From positions 1 through 64,000 of the forward strand of contig JAPYMA010001526.1 of assembly GCA_035041965.1 (NCBI GenBank): 64,000 nt of DNA, read 5' to 3'. Made by a program: the position numbers and the translations under genes. A model generated the notes under the pieces. That model made no database searches. It was not told the DNA's origin and was given only the letters and a program-made list of their open reading frames with translations. Below are positions 52,462 to 64,000 of this stretch, one piece after another (position 1 is the stretch's first letter; the number at the start of each line of letters is the position of its first letter). The DNA comes from Anisakis pegreffii. Taxonomy: Eukaryota > Nematoda > Chromadorea > Rhabditida > Anisakidae.

Positions 52462-54087
52462 TAATACTGGTAACAATTGTCAGTGACGCCTAATGTATTC
52501 CGCAGAGGATTTATTTGATAGTCGAATGATATTTAGGTGGTGCTGAGAATTGTTAATGAAATTTTTCTGTTTCTATATTTTTTCATTCGTTCCACTCCGA
52601 GCTGACAAAGATTTTGTGTGGAATAAATGAAAAATGGCCTCATTTTCCTAATCTGCGATGAAAAATGCGAAATATTATATGCGAATGAACAAACTGACTG
52701 TCATTTGATAACAGAGCAATATTGTAATAAGAGGATTACAACAAAATGCTGCTGAATGATAATAAAAATACATAATAAGAGTAGTAATGATGCGAAATAA
52801 CGCTATGACGATATGATGAAATAAAATAAAATAAAAATAATTACGGAATACAAATGATGAGTATCGTACAATAATCAATCATCGACGTATTTTTTAATCT
52901 GAATTGAAGAGATATTCACTCATCGCAGAATTTCGTTCTGAAAACTTTTTGGAAAAAAATGAAAGTGCAGTATTACGAAATATGAAAAAGTTGGTTTGGT
53001 TGTTTGCATTGTAAAATGGAAAATGTTTTATGTCTCGTCGATGGGTGTTTTTTCGTGGAAAGAGATGCAGCAGAGAGGATGACGATGCGATAGGATCGAT
53101 AAATAACAAAATAAAGTTTCTTTGAATGATTCTAATGAATTATTGTAAATAGGTATTGTTTAATGGAGTGCCATTTGAAAATAGATGACAGAAGTACAAT
53201 TAATTAACTGAAATAAACTGGAAGTGGAGTACAGATGAAACGGTGACTTTATTGAACAACGATGAGTGAACTTTTATCGAGAATGCAAAAAGCGTTGTTG
53301 AGCACTTTATGGGGACGAAAAAATTTAGAAAACAAATAAATGATACTAATTTGAAGCAAAAAGTTAGTAATGGAAAGCACGTACATTGTGCAAGTACATG
53401 TTGCAATACATCTTACACTATTACACACCACAAATGAATCGTGACTGTATGGCTGAATGATTTTGAAAAACAGATCAAAAACCAAAAAAAGTGTCATCTG
53501 ACGAGTGGATAACGAGTTTTGCTTTTAGTGATGAAAACAGTCAAAATCGAATAATCAAACTGATTAATAAATTAATTCGAGAAATTGAAAGGGAATGAAG
53601 AATAATGACGAGAACCATAAAAGAGAATATAATACATTCGAATTGTGGAGTGATTTCGACAGTAGAACCATTCGAAAGGGTCGTTCATATCATTAATCAT
53701 TTTCGATGTTTGTCCGTTTCACCTGAATTTATCGTGAAGAATGTTTTTTATTGTCTCATCGATGACAAATTCGACGAGTCATCGTTTTATTTCATTCATT
53801 TCAACAAATTTGATTGTAAACTTGATAATATCAGTGCGTATTTATGAAGGAATTCCTTGAAAAGTGCACTGCTCAATAATGATATCCTTTGAGCCGTCAA
53901 AATAAAAGAAATAACTCATGAATTAAGTGGTGACAAACGGCATTTAGTTATGTCATTATTAATCGCAACAATCGCTTGCTGAACAAACAATCTTTGCATT
54001 CGTTTAACACACATGGTGAATGCAGATGCAAATGACCACTGATAGCAGAGCATTATGCAAATACCATATCATATCCTGCTATCTCAA

Positions 54088-54190
54088 AGATTCTCATTGG
54101 GGGAAAATACCCTGTTTTGGGTGATTTGGGGGTGTTGGGGGTAATGCAGGGAATCGGGAAATTAGGATTTTGCGCAGTTGTTGTATTATG
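54088..54190. mobile_element. Fragment of the hAT-like MITE family (copy C)
   Basis: TTCTCATTGGGGG followed by TACCCTGTTTTGGGTGATTTGG, a GTGTTGGGGGTAATG block and CGGGAAATTAG matches copy A over about 100 bases and the first half of copy B. The terminal CAG is missing. Confidence 0.5.
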
Positions 54191-55084
54191 ATGGATATCG
54201 ACAAGCAGATATACCCAATGCCCCATAAATATTCCTTTAGCTTTTTCAAGGTTTTTTCGGGAAGAAATGTTTCTCATCCTTCAACATATTCACAGATCAA
54301 AGTTCCCTTGTTTTCAGTTGCATTTCAAGTGAATAACTGCGAAAAACATCAGCGTATCGCTTTTTACGAAGAGAACAGCCGAAGTCAGCTCGTAATCAAT
54401 CAACTGAAAATCACGCGATCCCTTCATCTCTTCTCGTTTCTCATTTACAAGTACTCGAAACACTCAACAGTTCTGAGTGACAGCTAAAAATAATTTCTCA
54501 TTTACACAAGATATTTGCTTGTTTGTTTGTTTCGAGGAGAACGCATGAAAAATGAAAGAAAAAACATATTCCACATTCTACAAACTCAGTAGGCATTATT
54601 CATCTTGCTCATGCAAACAACTCAAAGCAAAACGAGGTATCTGCACCTGAAACGTACCCGACCACAGCTCACCTCCACTTCTTTTTGTGCAAATCTCAAA
54701 CGCAAACTTCAACGCTCTAAAAGAATAAGATCTTTTGCTCATAATGCGGTAACAATGAGGATGAAACGAGTAACAGAACGAAGTAGAATGATAATAATTA
54801 TGGCGATAATGATGATAAAAATATGTTACATAAATAATTCTATCATAGCATAATAATATAAATAATAATATAATGATATAAATAATATCACTGCAATGGA
54901 TTGATAATAATCAGATGATGATTGTTAATTACTACTTGAACATCGAGTGGTTGTTTCGTCAATCGCAGTGAGCGATCGGCGGAATATTTAATTTATTAGA
55001 GTAATGATTATTTGTTGACTTGGTATTTGACTGCGCATAACTATGCAAAGTGTTCACGGCGACTAATTATTTACTCGGTTGTGC

Positions 55085-55205
55085 TCGGTTGGTCTGCTCG
55101 CCTAGCCAGCGGGGTGGCGTAAATTGAGGCTAAAACAACGCGCACGGAAACGCGAGTATTGTGGCCAGCAACGTTAGAAACGTTTGATGGCCTGGCCAAT
55201 CCAGG
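55085..55205. other. CpG-rich island with a short hairpin
   Basis: This block is much richer in CG dinucleotides than its AT-rich surroundings. It contains inverted copies TGGCCAG (55162-55168) and CTGGCCA (55192-55198) enclosing a second inverted pair AACGTT/AACGTT. It ends in CCAGGTAAAT, which resembles a plus-strand donor. It could be a promoter with a non-coding first exon, or a small structured RNA. No reading frame supports a protein. Confidence 0.35.
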
Positions 55206-56027
55206 TAAATAATCAGATGATAAGAGCACTGCAAATATTACTCAAACAAAAAAATCTCCTACGGCAGCAGCATCACAGAAGAAACAGAAGGCAACACAAC
55301 ACAACACCAAAGTAAAATGAATACTCTTTACCCAGCTTTGTAATTCTTTTAATGTAGTCATAATCGTAACAATAGTAACGCTTCAACGTTTCAATAATAA
55401 TATTCTGATTTCATTTCAGTACAAGTTTTGTGAACGTATAATAAATCATTTCAGGTGAGTATTCTGAATGCTTTTGCTCACATCTTGTCGATAAATCAAC
55501 CTAGTGAATAGCCCTGCATCGAGGAACAACACAAAACTCAATCAATCCAGAGCGTTTCCACCCCCTCAAAGCCCTAAATTTTGGGTTCGTCAAGTTCCAT
55601 GGATTCACTCATCGTTTGATTTGCAGAGAAATCGAAAGTGAGCAAATAAGATTTCGACGGCTTAGGCTTCATGATGTTCAATCGACAACAACAAATGAAG
55701 CTCGATTCGCAAAGAAACAAAAAATTTGAATTTCGATCTGATAAACTTAATAACATTTCAACGTTCCAATGAGCACAATTGCAAAGAGAAAATTCAGCTC
55801 AGCGAATGAAAATTTTGTGAATACTCACCAAAAATGCAATACAAACATGTATAACTTAAGTGAGATGGAAAGAAACGACTTTATCACAAGCAAATTATCA
55901 TATCAAATGATAAAATCCAGTCATGTCTTGAGAGATCCGAATCAGTGACGAGTGGATTGATATTCAGCTGACTGATAACCAGTGATAAAGGCGTCATCCT
56001 AAAATTATTTTTTCCCATCATAAATTT

Positions 56028-56816
56028 TCATTTTTCAAAATTTTCATAAGCGCTAACCGCTTCAGTTTTCATAGGCATTTCTTCTTCAGTACCATTCCAG
56101 TAGTGCTTAAATTTCTCTTTAAAACATCTCGAGGATTGTTCTTCACCAAACACAATGTGTTTTCCGAATTGCACGCGAAAATAATAAAGCAACGACATCC
56201 AACTAACCATGTGCACAATTTGAGCATTTCGCCTGGTTGCTGTGAGCAAGTTGTTGTGGTGCTTTTGATGGAACTGATCATCGCATAACAATATAATAAC
56301 AAAGACAACATACAATAATAATAGTGATTCTTCTTTATGAATCAAATCAAATCGATCTCTCGTAACAACTTCAGTCATATCATCACTACCAATATGCAGT
56401 GCAACGACGACGACGGAAAGAATGACGACAGAAAGATAGATAGACGGATGGATGGATTTGTGGATGGTGATTGCATTTGCACACAATCCCAGTTACTTTG
56501 CGATGCTCAGTGACACAAAATTTACGAAAATATTTCAACTCATCCCACCAAAAACTTGGAAATTGCAACAAAAAAAGCCGATAGAAATTCGGAAGTGGCA
56601 AAGAGGAAAACTTAACTGATACCTATAAAAATTCTGACAAAAATTATAAACTTCAAATTTCATTGTAAACGCACAAAAATTGACTTCGAATGTCGATTGG
56701 AATTGTACTCACTCGAATTAATCACGTCAATTACTTCAAAAAACCAGTTTCCATTAAACAACTCAGCCAAACTTCACTTCTACCATATAATCACCTCGAT
56801 TCGACAGTTTTCCCAT
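56028..56816 (-). CDS. Tentative small gene, unrecognised (about 128 residues)
   Basis: A three-exon model joins in phase: 56816-56795, 56615-56497, 56273-56028. The last exon is the most convincing: an acceptor GATGATCAG, then 81 codons with a hydrophobic segment (HMVSWMSLLYYFRVQFGKHI) and an acidic/basic tail (FKEKFKHYWNGTEEE) ending at TGA. The middle exon reads PLPNFYRLFLLQFPSFWWDE and ends EHRK at a GTAACT donor. The first exon is short (MGKLSNR) and least certain. Tryptophan, tyrosine and charged residues are well represented, unlike random AT-rich frames. Size and a single membrane-like helix would suit a small mitochondrial or membrane-complex subunit, but I cannot name a family. It lies downstream of atx-2 on the same strand. 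It could still be a chance frame. Confidence 0.4.
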
Positions 56817-57553
56817 TAATTTGAAAATACAATTTTCTGCTTATTTTCACTGCCTTTTGAAAATTATACACAAAGAATAAAGCAAAGCGAAATTTATGAA
56901 TTTGAGGGAGAAGTTAGAAGTTAAAAGCATTGGAAATTTGTGCAAAAAAATGTCTCGAAAGGTGTGTCTCAATTCCCATAAATATTCGACGAATCAAAAC
57001 AACACAGAAACAAATGGAAAACGACGACAACGAATCTGATCGAAGATGAATCAAATAATTCATTTCATAACATATCTTTTCATATCATTAAACAAACATC
57101 AAATAAATCTATGATTTCGGAGCAGATTCTGAAGATCATAACTACACGTGTTATCTTTTTTGTTCGCGGTGAATCTCGAAACTTTTCCGAATCCAAAGAA
57201 TGAAATTTCCAAAAAGAAAAAAAGTTATGAAAAATGGCATAAAATTAGAAAAACAAAAGTAGAAAAGTTTCGAGCCCGCTCGTTACTTCATAAACAAATT
57301 TCTTCAAAAAAAAGGAAAAATTCTAAAGGAAAAAACTTCGGAAACATAAATCGGAACTCAAAAAAGGATAAAGAAAAGATCATTTATAAAAATAATTGAG
57401 GTGCTGCCAAATCATATCATATTTGTAGAGATTTCAAAGTAATGAAAGAAACGAAAATCATCAACAAGAAATCGATCTAACAAGAAAATCATCAATAAAA
57501 AGAGCGAAAGGATGAAGAAACAGACAAAGGAAGAGTTATATAAATCAAAATAA
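56817..57553. other. Spacer downstream of atx-2
   Basis: AT-rich sequence after the ataxin-2 poly(A) signal, with a lysine-rich plus-strand reading frame (57148-57399) that reflects A-rich DNA and has no support. Nothing else seen. Confidence 0.5.
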
Positions 57554-57559
57554 TTTATT
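57554..57559 (-). terminator. Polyadenylation signal of atx-2
   Basis: AATAAA on the minus strand, about 64 bases after the proposed stop codon at 57623. It supports ending the gene at the tiny last exon. Confidence 0.6.
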
Positions 57560-57622
57560 GAACGGCAATCGATCATAAACAAATCTACGCAATACTCTCC
57601 ATTTACGTTTGTGCGTCCGTTA

Positions 57623-60600
57623 TCAGTTATTTCCACCTAAAACAAAACTTTTTTCTCTCCAAAATCAATTCATAAAAATCATCCTCACTCAATCGTAATT
57701 CTCAACGAAGTGTTCAACGAGAATATGAAAAAATCATAACGATAAAATAATATTCACTATCAGATCTAAACGAAGTCAAAAAGGCACAAAATAATCGTAA
57801 CGCCCACCAACCATTCGGATGACTAGATTGATAAGAAGCATTCTGTTGCGCGGCCGCAGCAGCATTATTCAACGAGTTCTGACGTACCAACGATGCTGCT
57901 ACAACTGCCGCTTGTTGCTGTTGAAATATCGCTGCACTTTGCTGCGCTGAACAAAACTTTCAATTCATTTTCACATTTCCACAAAATGTCAACCATCCAA
58001 ACTTTACTAAACGATAAAATCAGACGTTCTATGAAAGGAATGTCAAAAGATGAGAACGCAAGCAAGCTACACTACTCAACAACTCACGATGAACGAACTG
58101 CTGCAGTTGGTGTTGTTGTTCCGAGGTGATCGCATACGACTGCGGTGCTGCTGTGCCTCCACTCGAATTCATTTGACTGTGTGACTGTTGTTGATCCATG
58201 CTACCGTTATTATTCACCTGCAATTCACCAATGCATACACAAACATTCTCTGAACCACCAAATCGTACATATCAGTGCAAATCATAAAATATACCTGTGG
58301 ATGACCATGATGTCCCGTTTGATTCTGAGAATGTTGATTAGTCTGTAATGCGGATGGGTGTGGGTGCATCTGCATCATCGACTGATGCCCTCCAGCTCCT
58401 GTATACACCACATAACTACCAGCCGTTTGCGCGGCTGAGAAGATCGGAAATTGCTGCAAATGATCACTTGAACACTGAACATTTCCTCTGTCCAACGATA
58501 AATCATCATCCCATCGAGTAGTGAGACGATAAAACAGCTGGCAATAACCACACTGACAATCAGTCAACAACCCAACGAACATGTATTAATGAACATTTTC
58601 ATCTAATCATCAAATCGCATCTTGCATCTATCGTTATCACATCACCATTATATCACAAGTAATATATCCATCTCTCTTGCATTCCTCTCACTTCATGCTT
58701 CATCTTCATGCAATCTGTGCGCAAACTATTTGACAAGAAGGCAAACTAAAAAATATCTCCATCAGAACAGACCATAATGCTGAACTTGATTAAGTACCAA
58801 TCAGATCAACGAAAACATCCCCATCTCCGCATCAAAAACGAGACAAACAAAATAAATTCAAAAACCAGAACCAAACAAATATGAATTTTCAATGGAATTA
58901 TTTCAAAGATGAATTTAAAATTCCAAAATGCGAAATATGAATAAGAACAAACCGTTCCTGGATGCACATACATATGTTGCGGGTGATGTGGCGGAGCATT
59001 TGGTACCGGAACAATGAAAGAGTGTGGTGACTGAGGAGTGCCAGAAACCGGATATGCTACCTGAGCAAGCGTGCGTGCAATAACAATCAAACAACACAAA
59101 ACATCCACTACTACACAATAAAATCGACTCGCCACTCTGTGTGTGTGCAATCGGTGTTGTGCCTTCATTCTCAATTATACTAACAACAACAACAACAACA
59201 ACAATATACAATAATCAAACTCAACTAAAACATTCACTAAAATCCGTCATATCTAAACTACCTGCGCAGGTGATGCAATAGGTTGCGGTCCAGGCGTGGC
59301 TGGCTGACTATTGTGACCATTCGAACTATTTCCGTTACTCGAACCTGCGCTTGACGGTTGCTGTGAGCATTGTTGAAAGGCACCTACAATCAATTAAACA
59401 AACAATTTATCATTTCCTCACACAAAACTTCCCTACTCAAACAATACATAAACACGCCCAATAACGCCAATAAATACTCACCACTCACGTAATCAACCGT
59501 TTGATGCGGTTGTTGTGCGTAACGCGGTCCTGTCGCTACCATATAATTCTGAACGAACAAAAATGATTCTATTAAATTTAGCAAACTAAAACAAACAAAG
59601 CTATTAACCAAAGACTAACCAAAGGTTGTGCACCCTGATATAACTGTCGAGAATACAGAGCTTGTTGATGTGGTGTTTGCGCCTGAAACAATCAACAACT
59701 CAATCATTTCATAAATGATCCAAACTCTTAAAATATAACCACAAAAAAGCCGAATCAAAAAAAACTACATTCAACGCCATCAACCTGAACAACTTGAAAC
59801 GACTGCGGAGGTGCTCCGGCCACGGCGACTGAAGACGACGTGGGTGGAGGGACAGTAGGAGGGGGCACGTTTGCTGATGCTAACGACATTTGTTGATACG
59901 GCGTGGTCGTGTAGAATGGCACCTGAAACGAGATGACAATAAAAACTGCATTGACATTCTTGCTGAATTTTTCAATTTCGAGGAGCGAATCAAAGCAGAA
60001 CCAACCACCTAAAATGAATTGAGACAAGTTGCAGTGATCAACCGAAAAGCAAAGAAATGAAAATAAGTTGCAGACCTGATACTGCGCCGCATGAAGCATT
60101 TGCTGTGGATAGCCAGCAGCTGCGGCCATTTGCCCGGCAGGGACGTACATGCCCGCACCACTCTGAATGAGTTGTTGTTGGGCCTGCTGGCTCTGCTGCT
60201 GTTGTTGTTGCAGTGTTTGCTGTCCCCTACGAGCCCCTCCTGCTCCGTTCGATGCGTTAGAGATGCCTCCCAACTGTGCTACTCCCCTCGGAGTTGCACC
60301 ACCTCCCTGTCCCATCGAACCTCCACCCATACCTGGTGCACCACTCATAGTCACATTCACACCGGGTGCTATTTGCGCCGTACCAGCCTGCAAATATATT
60401 AATCACTGCATTAAGTGTCACATCCTTAAATTCAATTCAAAAGTAACATAACATTGTTTACAAGCCATCAAAATGATTTCAGTATCAATTACAACTTCCT
60501 TCGAATCATACAACACTCTCTATCAAATAAACTACCTACCTGCATCATCGGTTGCGCAGCACCGTAATAAACAGGTACTGCCGTTCCGTACACACCAGCA

Positions 60601-63600
60601 CCTGCTGCATACGGAAACATTTGTGGTGGGGCTGCATGCGCGACCAGTTGACCTGGTTGAAGACCCTTAAATTTTTAACTCTTCAATTCAATAATCGCAA
60701 TCTAATATGTAGATGCTTGAATTGATGACTTCTTAATCGAAATCAAATCACAATACATTTTTCAAACGATATCGTTTATAAACACCGAAAGAGACGAAAG
60801 CAAAACCTGTGCGATAGGAATGGTCTGAGGTGCGATCGCATTGACACCAGCCGCTGCATGCACTGCTGCCGTGGCGTTACTGTGCGGCGTGACACCGGCG
60901 AGGAGCGGTTGCTGAACAGCAGCGGCGAGTTGCTGTTGTTGTTGTTGTTGCTGCAGTGAAACGGCTGCTGCGGCTGCCGCAGCTTGAGCCTGAGCCTGAG
61001 CTTGTTGCTGACCGAGTGCCTGCATCATGCCAACACCACCGGTGAGTCCTTGCAGCGTCTGCATGCCCTGCAAGCCTCCCGCACCGACCAATCCAAGCCC
61101 TTGAGCCGTCGCTATTGAACGTGGTGTGAATGGCTGCGCATCCGGATTGAACTCGAACTTTTTCACGGTGCCACCGCTAGAGCTGCTGGCAGTTGATGTT
61201 ACTGCTGCAGTTACTGTTTGAGCTGTGCTCATTGTTGAAGTTGCACTACTGGTTCCACTACCCGGAGCTGCAGTTGTAACGGTTGGAGTGGGATCGATCG
61301 GAGCAATCGATGAGGACGACGCTGTTCCCGAGAGCACGGTCGGGGTCGGGGTGCCGGCATTCGAGTGCGCTTGCTGAGCGGACTGACTTGACGACACCAT
61401 CACTGCACCCGTGCCTGATGAGGGTGCGCTAGCTTGCGATGGTATGGTTGTTGGTGCGGGTGCAGTTGAGCTTTGCACTGGAGATGTTGACGGCGTTGTG
61501 CGGCTCGGAGGAGTGGATCCCCTGGCGGCTGGGGCCGATGCCGAAGTTGCAGGTGCACTCTTCTGAGATGTGCCTGCAGCAACAGTCGGAGGGATGCCGG
61601 CTGGTTTATGCTGGCTTTGTGAAGAATCCGTAGGAATAGATTTGTCTGAAGATCGATCCGTTGCGATGACTTTCGTTGATGTGGTGGTTGAGGACGGAGG
61701 AGTTTTGGTTCGGTTAGTTTGTGGTTGTGCTTGGGATGAGGGCACTGCAAATCTTTGCTTTGCATCCATTTAAGAAACACAAACAATAATCTCTTTCCTT
61801 TTTTTCACAGTATTAAAATGAAACTCCATCATAACAATTTTTTTCTGAAATAAAGCCTCAAACAATTTCCAAAAGAGTGAATCGGAATCATTCTGAACTG
61901 AAACAATCACTTCCTAAATTAAAATAAGCACCTGAAGATAGCGGAGTGGTTGGTTGTGATGAGGCCGAAGGTTGATTATTTACTGCTTGCTGGGTTGCAG
62001 CTCTGAGCTGATCGCTAGACTGTGATAATTTCAGTGTTTGATTTGCAGTGGCAGCAGCACCAGGGACGGCATGAGGGGTTACGCCTGCAGAAATGAGTTG
62101 AGACTGAGTGCCTGCTGCTGTTGCTGCTGCTGCTGCCGATCGAATACTGGCTGGAGGTCCTTTGTTCCATGCGTTCGTCGTTTTTGCTGCAGTGGTCGGC
62201 ACTGGTGCGACCACATTCGATGATAAACCCTTCTCAAATTTATGATTTCTTTTAAATTTATGAAGACGAATAGACATTGAGTGATGCCAAGCACTGACTG
62301 AGTCTTAACAAAACAGCGACGAATAACTTTTAATTCACACCTGCTGTTCCTCATGTGATTGTGCATTCGAATGATACGTATTGTTGAAATTCTGATGAAA
62401 GTCTCGCAGTCCTTTCACACGTTCCGTTTGAGCACCACCCTTTACCGCTCCACTACTACTTCCTTTATTCATCGCTGTCTGAGATCCTGAACTAATTCCT
62501 GAAATTGCCCGACCTCTATATGATGTGAAAGATTCACCGAGTTAAGTCTCATTCCAACGAAATTCCGCCCATAAATTCTAAATTCTGCACCCATTCCTCA
62601 AAGCCATCTAAACAACAATTTAACAATAACCCAAAATACAGAAACTCCTAACCACTAGTTCTATTTACAGATGAATGCGAAGTGTGTTGATTGGCGGCGT
62701 TATTTCGGTGATTTGCATCGTACAATTTATTCGCATTTGATTGCTGTTGTAAGGATGTATCAGAACGTCGAGCGTTACCCATCTTCTGACCACTCACACC
62801 ACCACCCGCCGTTATCGCACCTCCCGTTCGCATCTCTGACCACTCTGAAATCATTATCATCAATCGCAATTATTACTCCCGTTGCTATCAGAATAAGCTG
62901 GCATTGAATCCGTACGCAATTTTATTCAACTTACGTCCAAATTCGTTATGAACCGCTTGAGCTGACGGCCTTTCGGGAGGAGGTTGAAATCGACCACCTT
63001 GAGTGGACGACGATCCTCCAGTGGCAGATTGCGACATGACACCAGCACCCGCCGAGCCTCCTTTCACTGAGTGTGACGATGAGGTCAGCGAGGAATTCGT
63101 GAACGATCGCGACGTGGCGTTCGAGCCCATATTAGCAACCGAACCTCCACCCGAATGCATCCCACCACGACCTTTGCAATTCATTCATCATAACTAACTC
63201 TCTATCAATCACTAAATTCACTAATCAAGTCACCAATCAATACCAACCTTGTCTCTGTCCAGACCCAGAACCATCCGAACGTCTTCCTGACATCGCATGA
63301 CCACCACCCCGATTCGACCCACCCCCGCTCTGTAATCCTGCGCCTCGAGGATTACTCGAATAATTGTTCCTACTGAAAAACAACTTCGTTATTATTATTG
63401 TTATTACATAAGTATTATTACTATCGGAATTGTGAGTACGAGCGAGGTTAAGTTAAGAACCAACCCTGCGGCATTTTGATTCTTTCGATGCGAATGAACC
63501 TGGAACTCGGGCGTTTCTTTGTTCAGATCACGCTCCTCGTCGTCGTTCTCCATGCGTGCCCGAGCACGACTCGCCGGATTCATCTCGATCTCCTGCGCGA

Positions 63601-63978
63601 TCCGTTCGGCACGCAGTCGTGCCTCTCCGTCACCCTCGATGTTCGCACTGCAATTCGATCGGTGAACTGCAATCAAGCACAACAATAAAATCAAGCACTC
63701 ACGTTGTGTACTGCGACAGATTGTCCTCGAAGGTGCTCTTCACGCCGAGAGCGTTGTTCGCGTTGAACATGTCGTCCACGGACCATCCTCCCCCATGCTC
63801 CCTTCACTGCCCGTGCCCGCCACTCGCAACCCCCCTTTCGCATCCACCGCACTCTCCAACTCTTCATCGTCATTCCCATCCGCTTCCCACACTTCGAATT
63901 CATTCGACATCTCCAAACCATCCTCCAACACACCGTTTCGAGCCGCTGTCTTCTGGTACTCCTGATCTGTTGCAAAAC
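57623..63978 (-). CDS. atx-2: Ataxin-2 (C-terminal part; N-terminus outside window)
   Basis: RNA-granule and translation regulator that binds poly(A)-binding protein. Nineteen exons in the window, 5' to 3': 63978-63703, 63647-63465, 63372-63248, 63171-62935, 62844-62653, 62498-62341, 62232-61932, 61744-60807, 60665-60540, 60387-60076, 59922-59785, 59682-59620, 59548-59485, 59383-59262, 59060-58953, 58453-58295, 58217-58088, 57946-57812, 57636-57623: about 1259 residues. The LsmAD domain is clear: WSVDDMFNANNALGVKSTF, then ARLRAERIAQEIEMNPASRA. The PAM2 motif FEFNPDAQPFTPRS lies at about 61120-61160. The rest is Gln/Ser/Thr/Pro/Gly-rich with short polyglutamine runs. The first exon needs one more base in a run of five C (63790-63794) to stay in frame. 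The last exon is 14 bases, ending GGNN. The Lsm domain must lie right of the window. Confidence 0.92.
59181..59203. repeat. AAC microsatellite inside an atx-2 intron
   Basis: About seven AAC units lie in the intron between 59060 and 59262. It creates a hydrophobic minus-strand reading frame start that is not part of the gene. Confidence 0.85.
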
Positions 63979-64000
63979 CTACAACTTGCAAGCATTTAAG

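Larger units (their letters stand above)
46386..56027. other. Gene-poor interval upstream of PEPCK
   Basis: Nearly 10 kb without a firmly supported gene. It contains the candidate PEPCK promoter (47450-47535), a GA microsatellite (about 46587-46602), degenerate CATCACATCAC-rich repeats (48184-48410), a possible broken small reading frame (49744-50062), a long AAT microsatellite (52361-52461), MITE copy C (54088-54190) and a CpG-rich island with a hairpin (about 55085-55205). The remainder is AT-rich and shows nothing I can name. Confidence 0.5.

Noticed and set aside
52136..52476. Hydrophobic frame and asparagine-rich frame on opposite strands
   Set aside because: Both arise from the AAT microsatellite at 52361-52461.
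57148..57399. Lysine-rich plus-strand frame
   Set aside because: Reflects A-rich DNA downstream of atx-2; no start context, splice sites or family.
60091..60451. Plus-strand cysteine- and leucine-rich frames opposite ataxin-2
   Set aside because: They are antisense readings of the Gln/Ala/Gly-rich ataxin-2 exon 60076-60387.
1..64000. Search by eye for bacterial-type systems, CRISPR arrays, rRNA, spliced-leader RNA genes and intact tRNAs
   Set aside because: None was found; the window is ordinary intron-containing nuclear DNA.

Overview
The window is eukaryotic, AT-rich genomic DNA that looks like a nematode chromosome. Genes are split into many exons. Introns start with GT and mostly end in a short TTTCAG-type acceptor. 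Three genes carry such an acceptor only 8 to 18 bases before the start codon, which is what spliced-leader trans-splicing produces. One gene encodes a cytoplasmic intermediate filament with a lamin-type tail, as nematodes have. The abundant microsatellites and long gene-poor stretches would suit an ascaridoid-type genome, but I cannot name the species.

Layout, with exon models I built by hand and checked for phase: 677-864 (+), a possible 3' end of an unknown gene that starts left of the window; 6619-7832 (-), rab-30; 16058-19471 (-), a cytoplasmic intermediate filament protein; 26893-33017 (+), cytosolic leucyl-tRNA synthetase, 22 exons; 33779-35766 (+), an SLC25A39/40 mitochondrial carrier; 41536-46369 (-), GTP-dependent PEP carboxykinase, 11 exons; 56028-56816 (-), a tentative small gene I do not recognise; 57623-63978 (-), ataxin-2, which continues past the right edge so that its N-terminal Lsm domain is missing here.

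The rest is long non-coding sequence: trinucleotide microsatellites, several degenerate tandem repeats, a 147-base-arm inverted repeat near 10.2-10.6 kb, a small hAT-like MITE family (14.2, 14.9 and 54.1 kb), and three GC-rich islands in AT-rich surroundings.

The genes do not form one pathway. They are housekeeping functions: Golgi traffic, cytoskeleton, translation, mitochondrial glutathione import, the PEP/oxaloacetate step (the CO2-fixing step of malate dismutation in parasitic worms), and RNA-granule biology. The only candidate functional linkage is a possible leucyl-tRNA synthetase / SLC25A39 operon. I found no clear new system. The best leads are the long inverted repeat, the two unrecognised small reading frames, the operon signature, and residue-level changes in the carrier and the synthetase.
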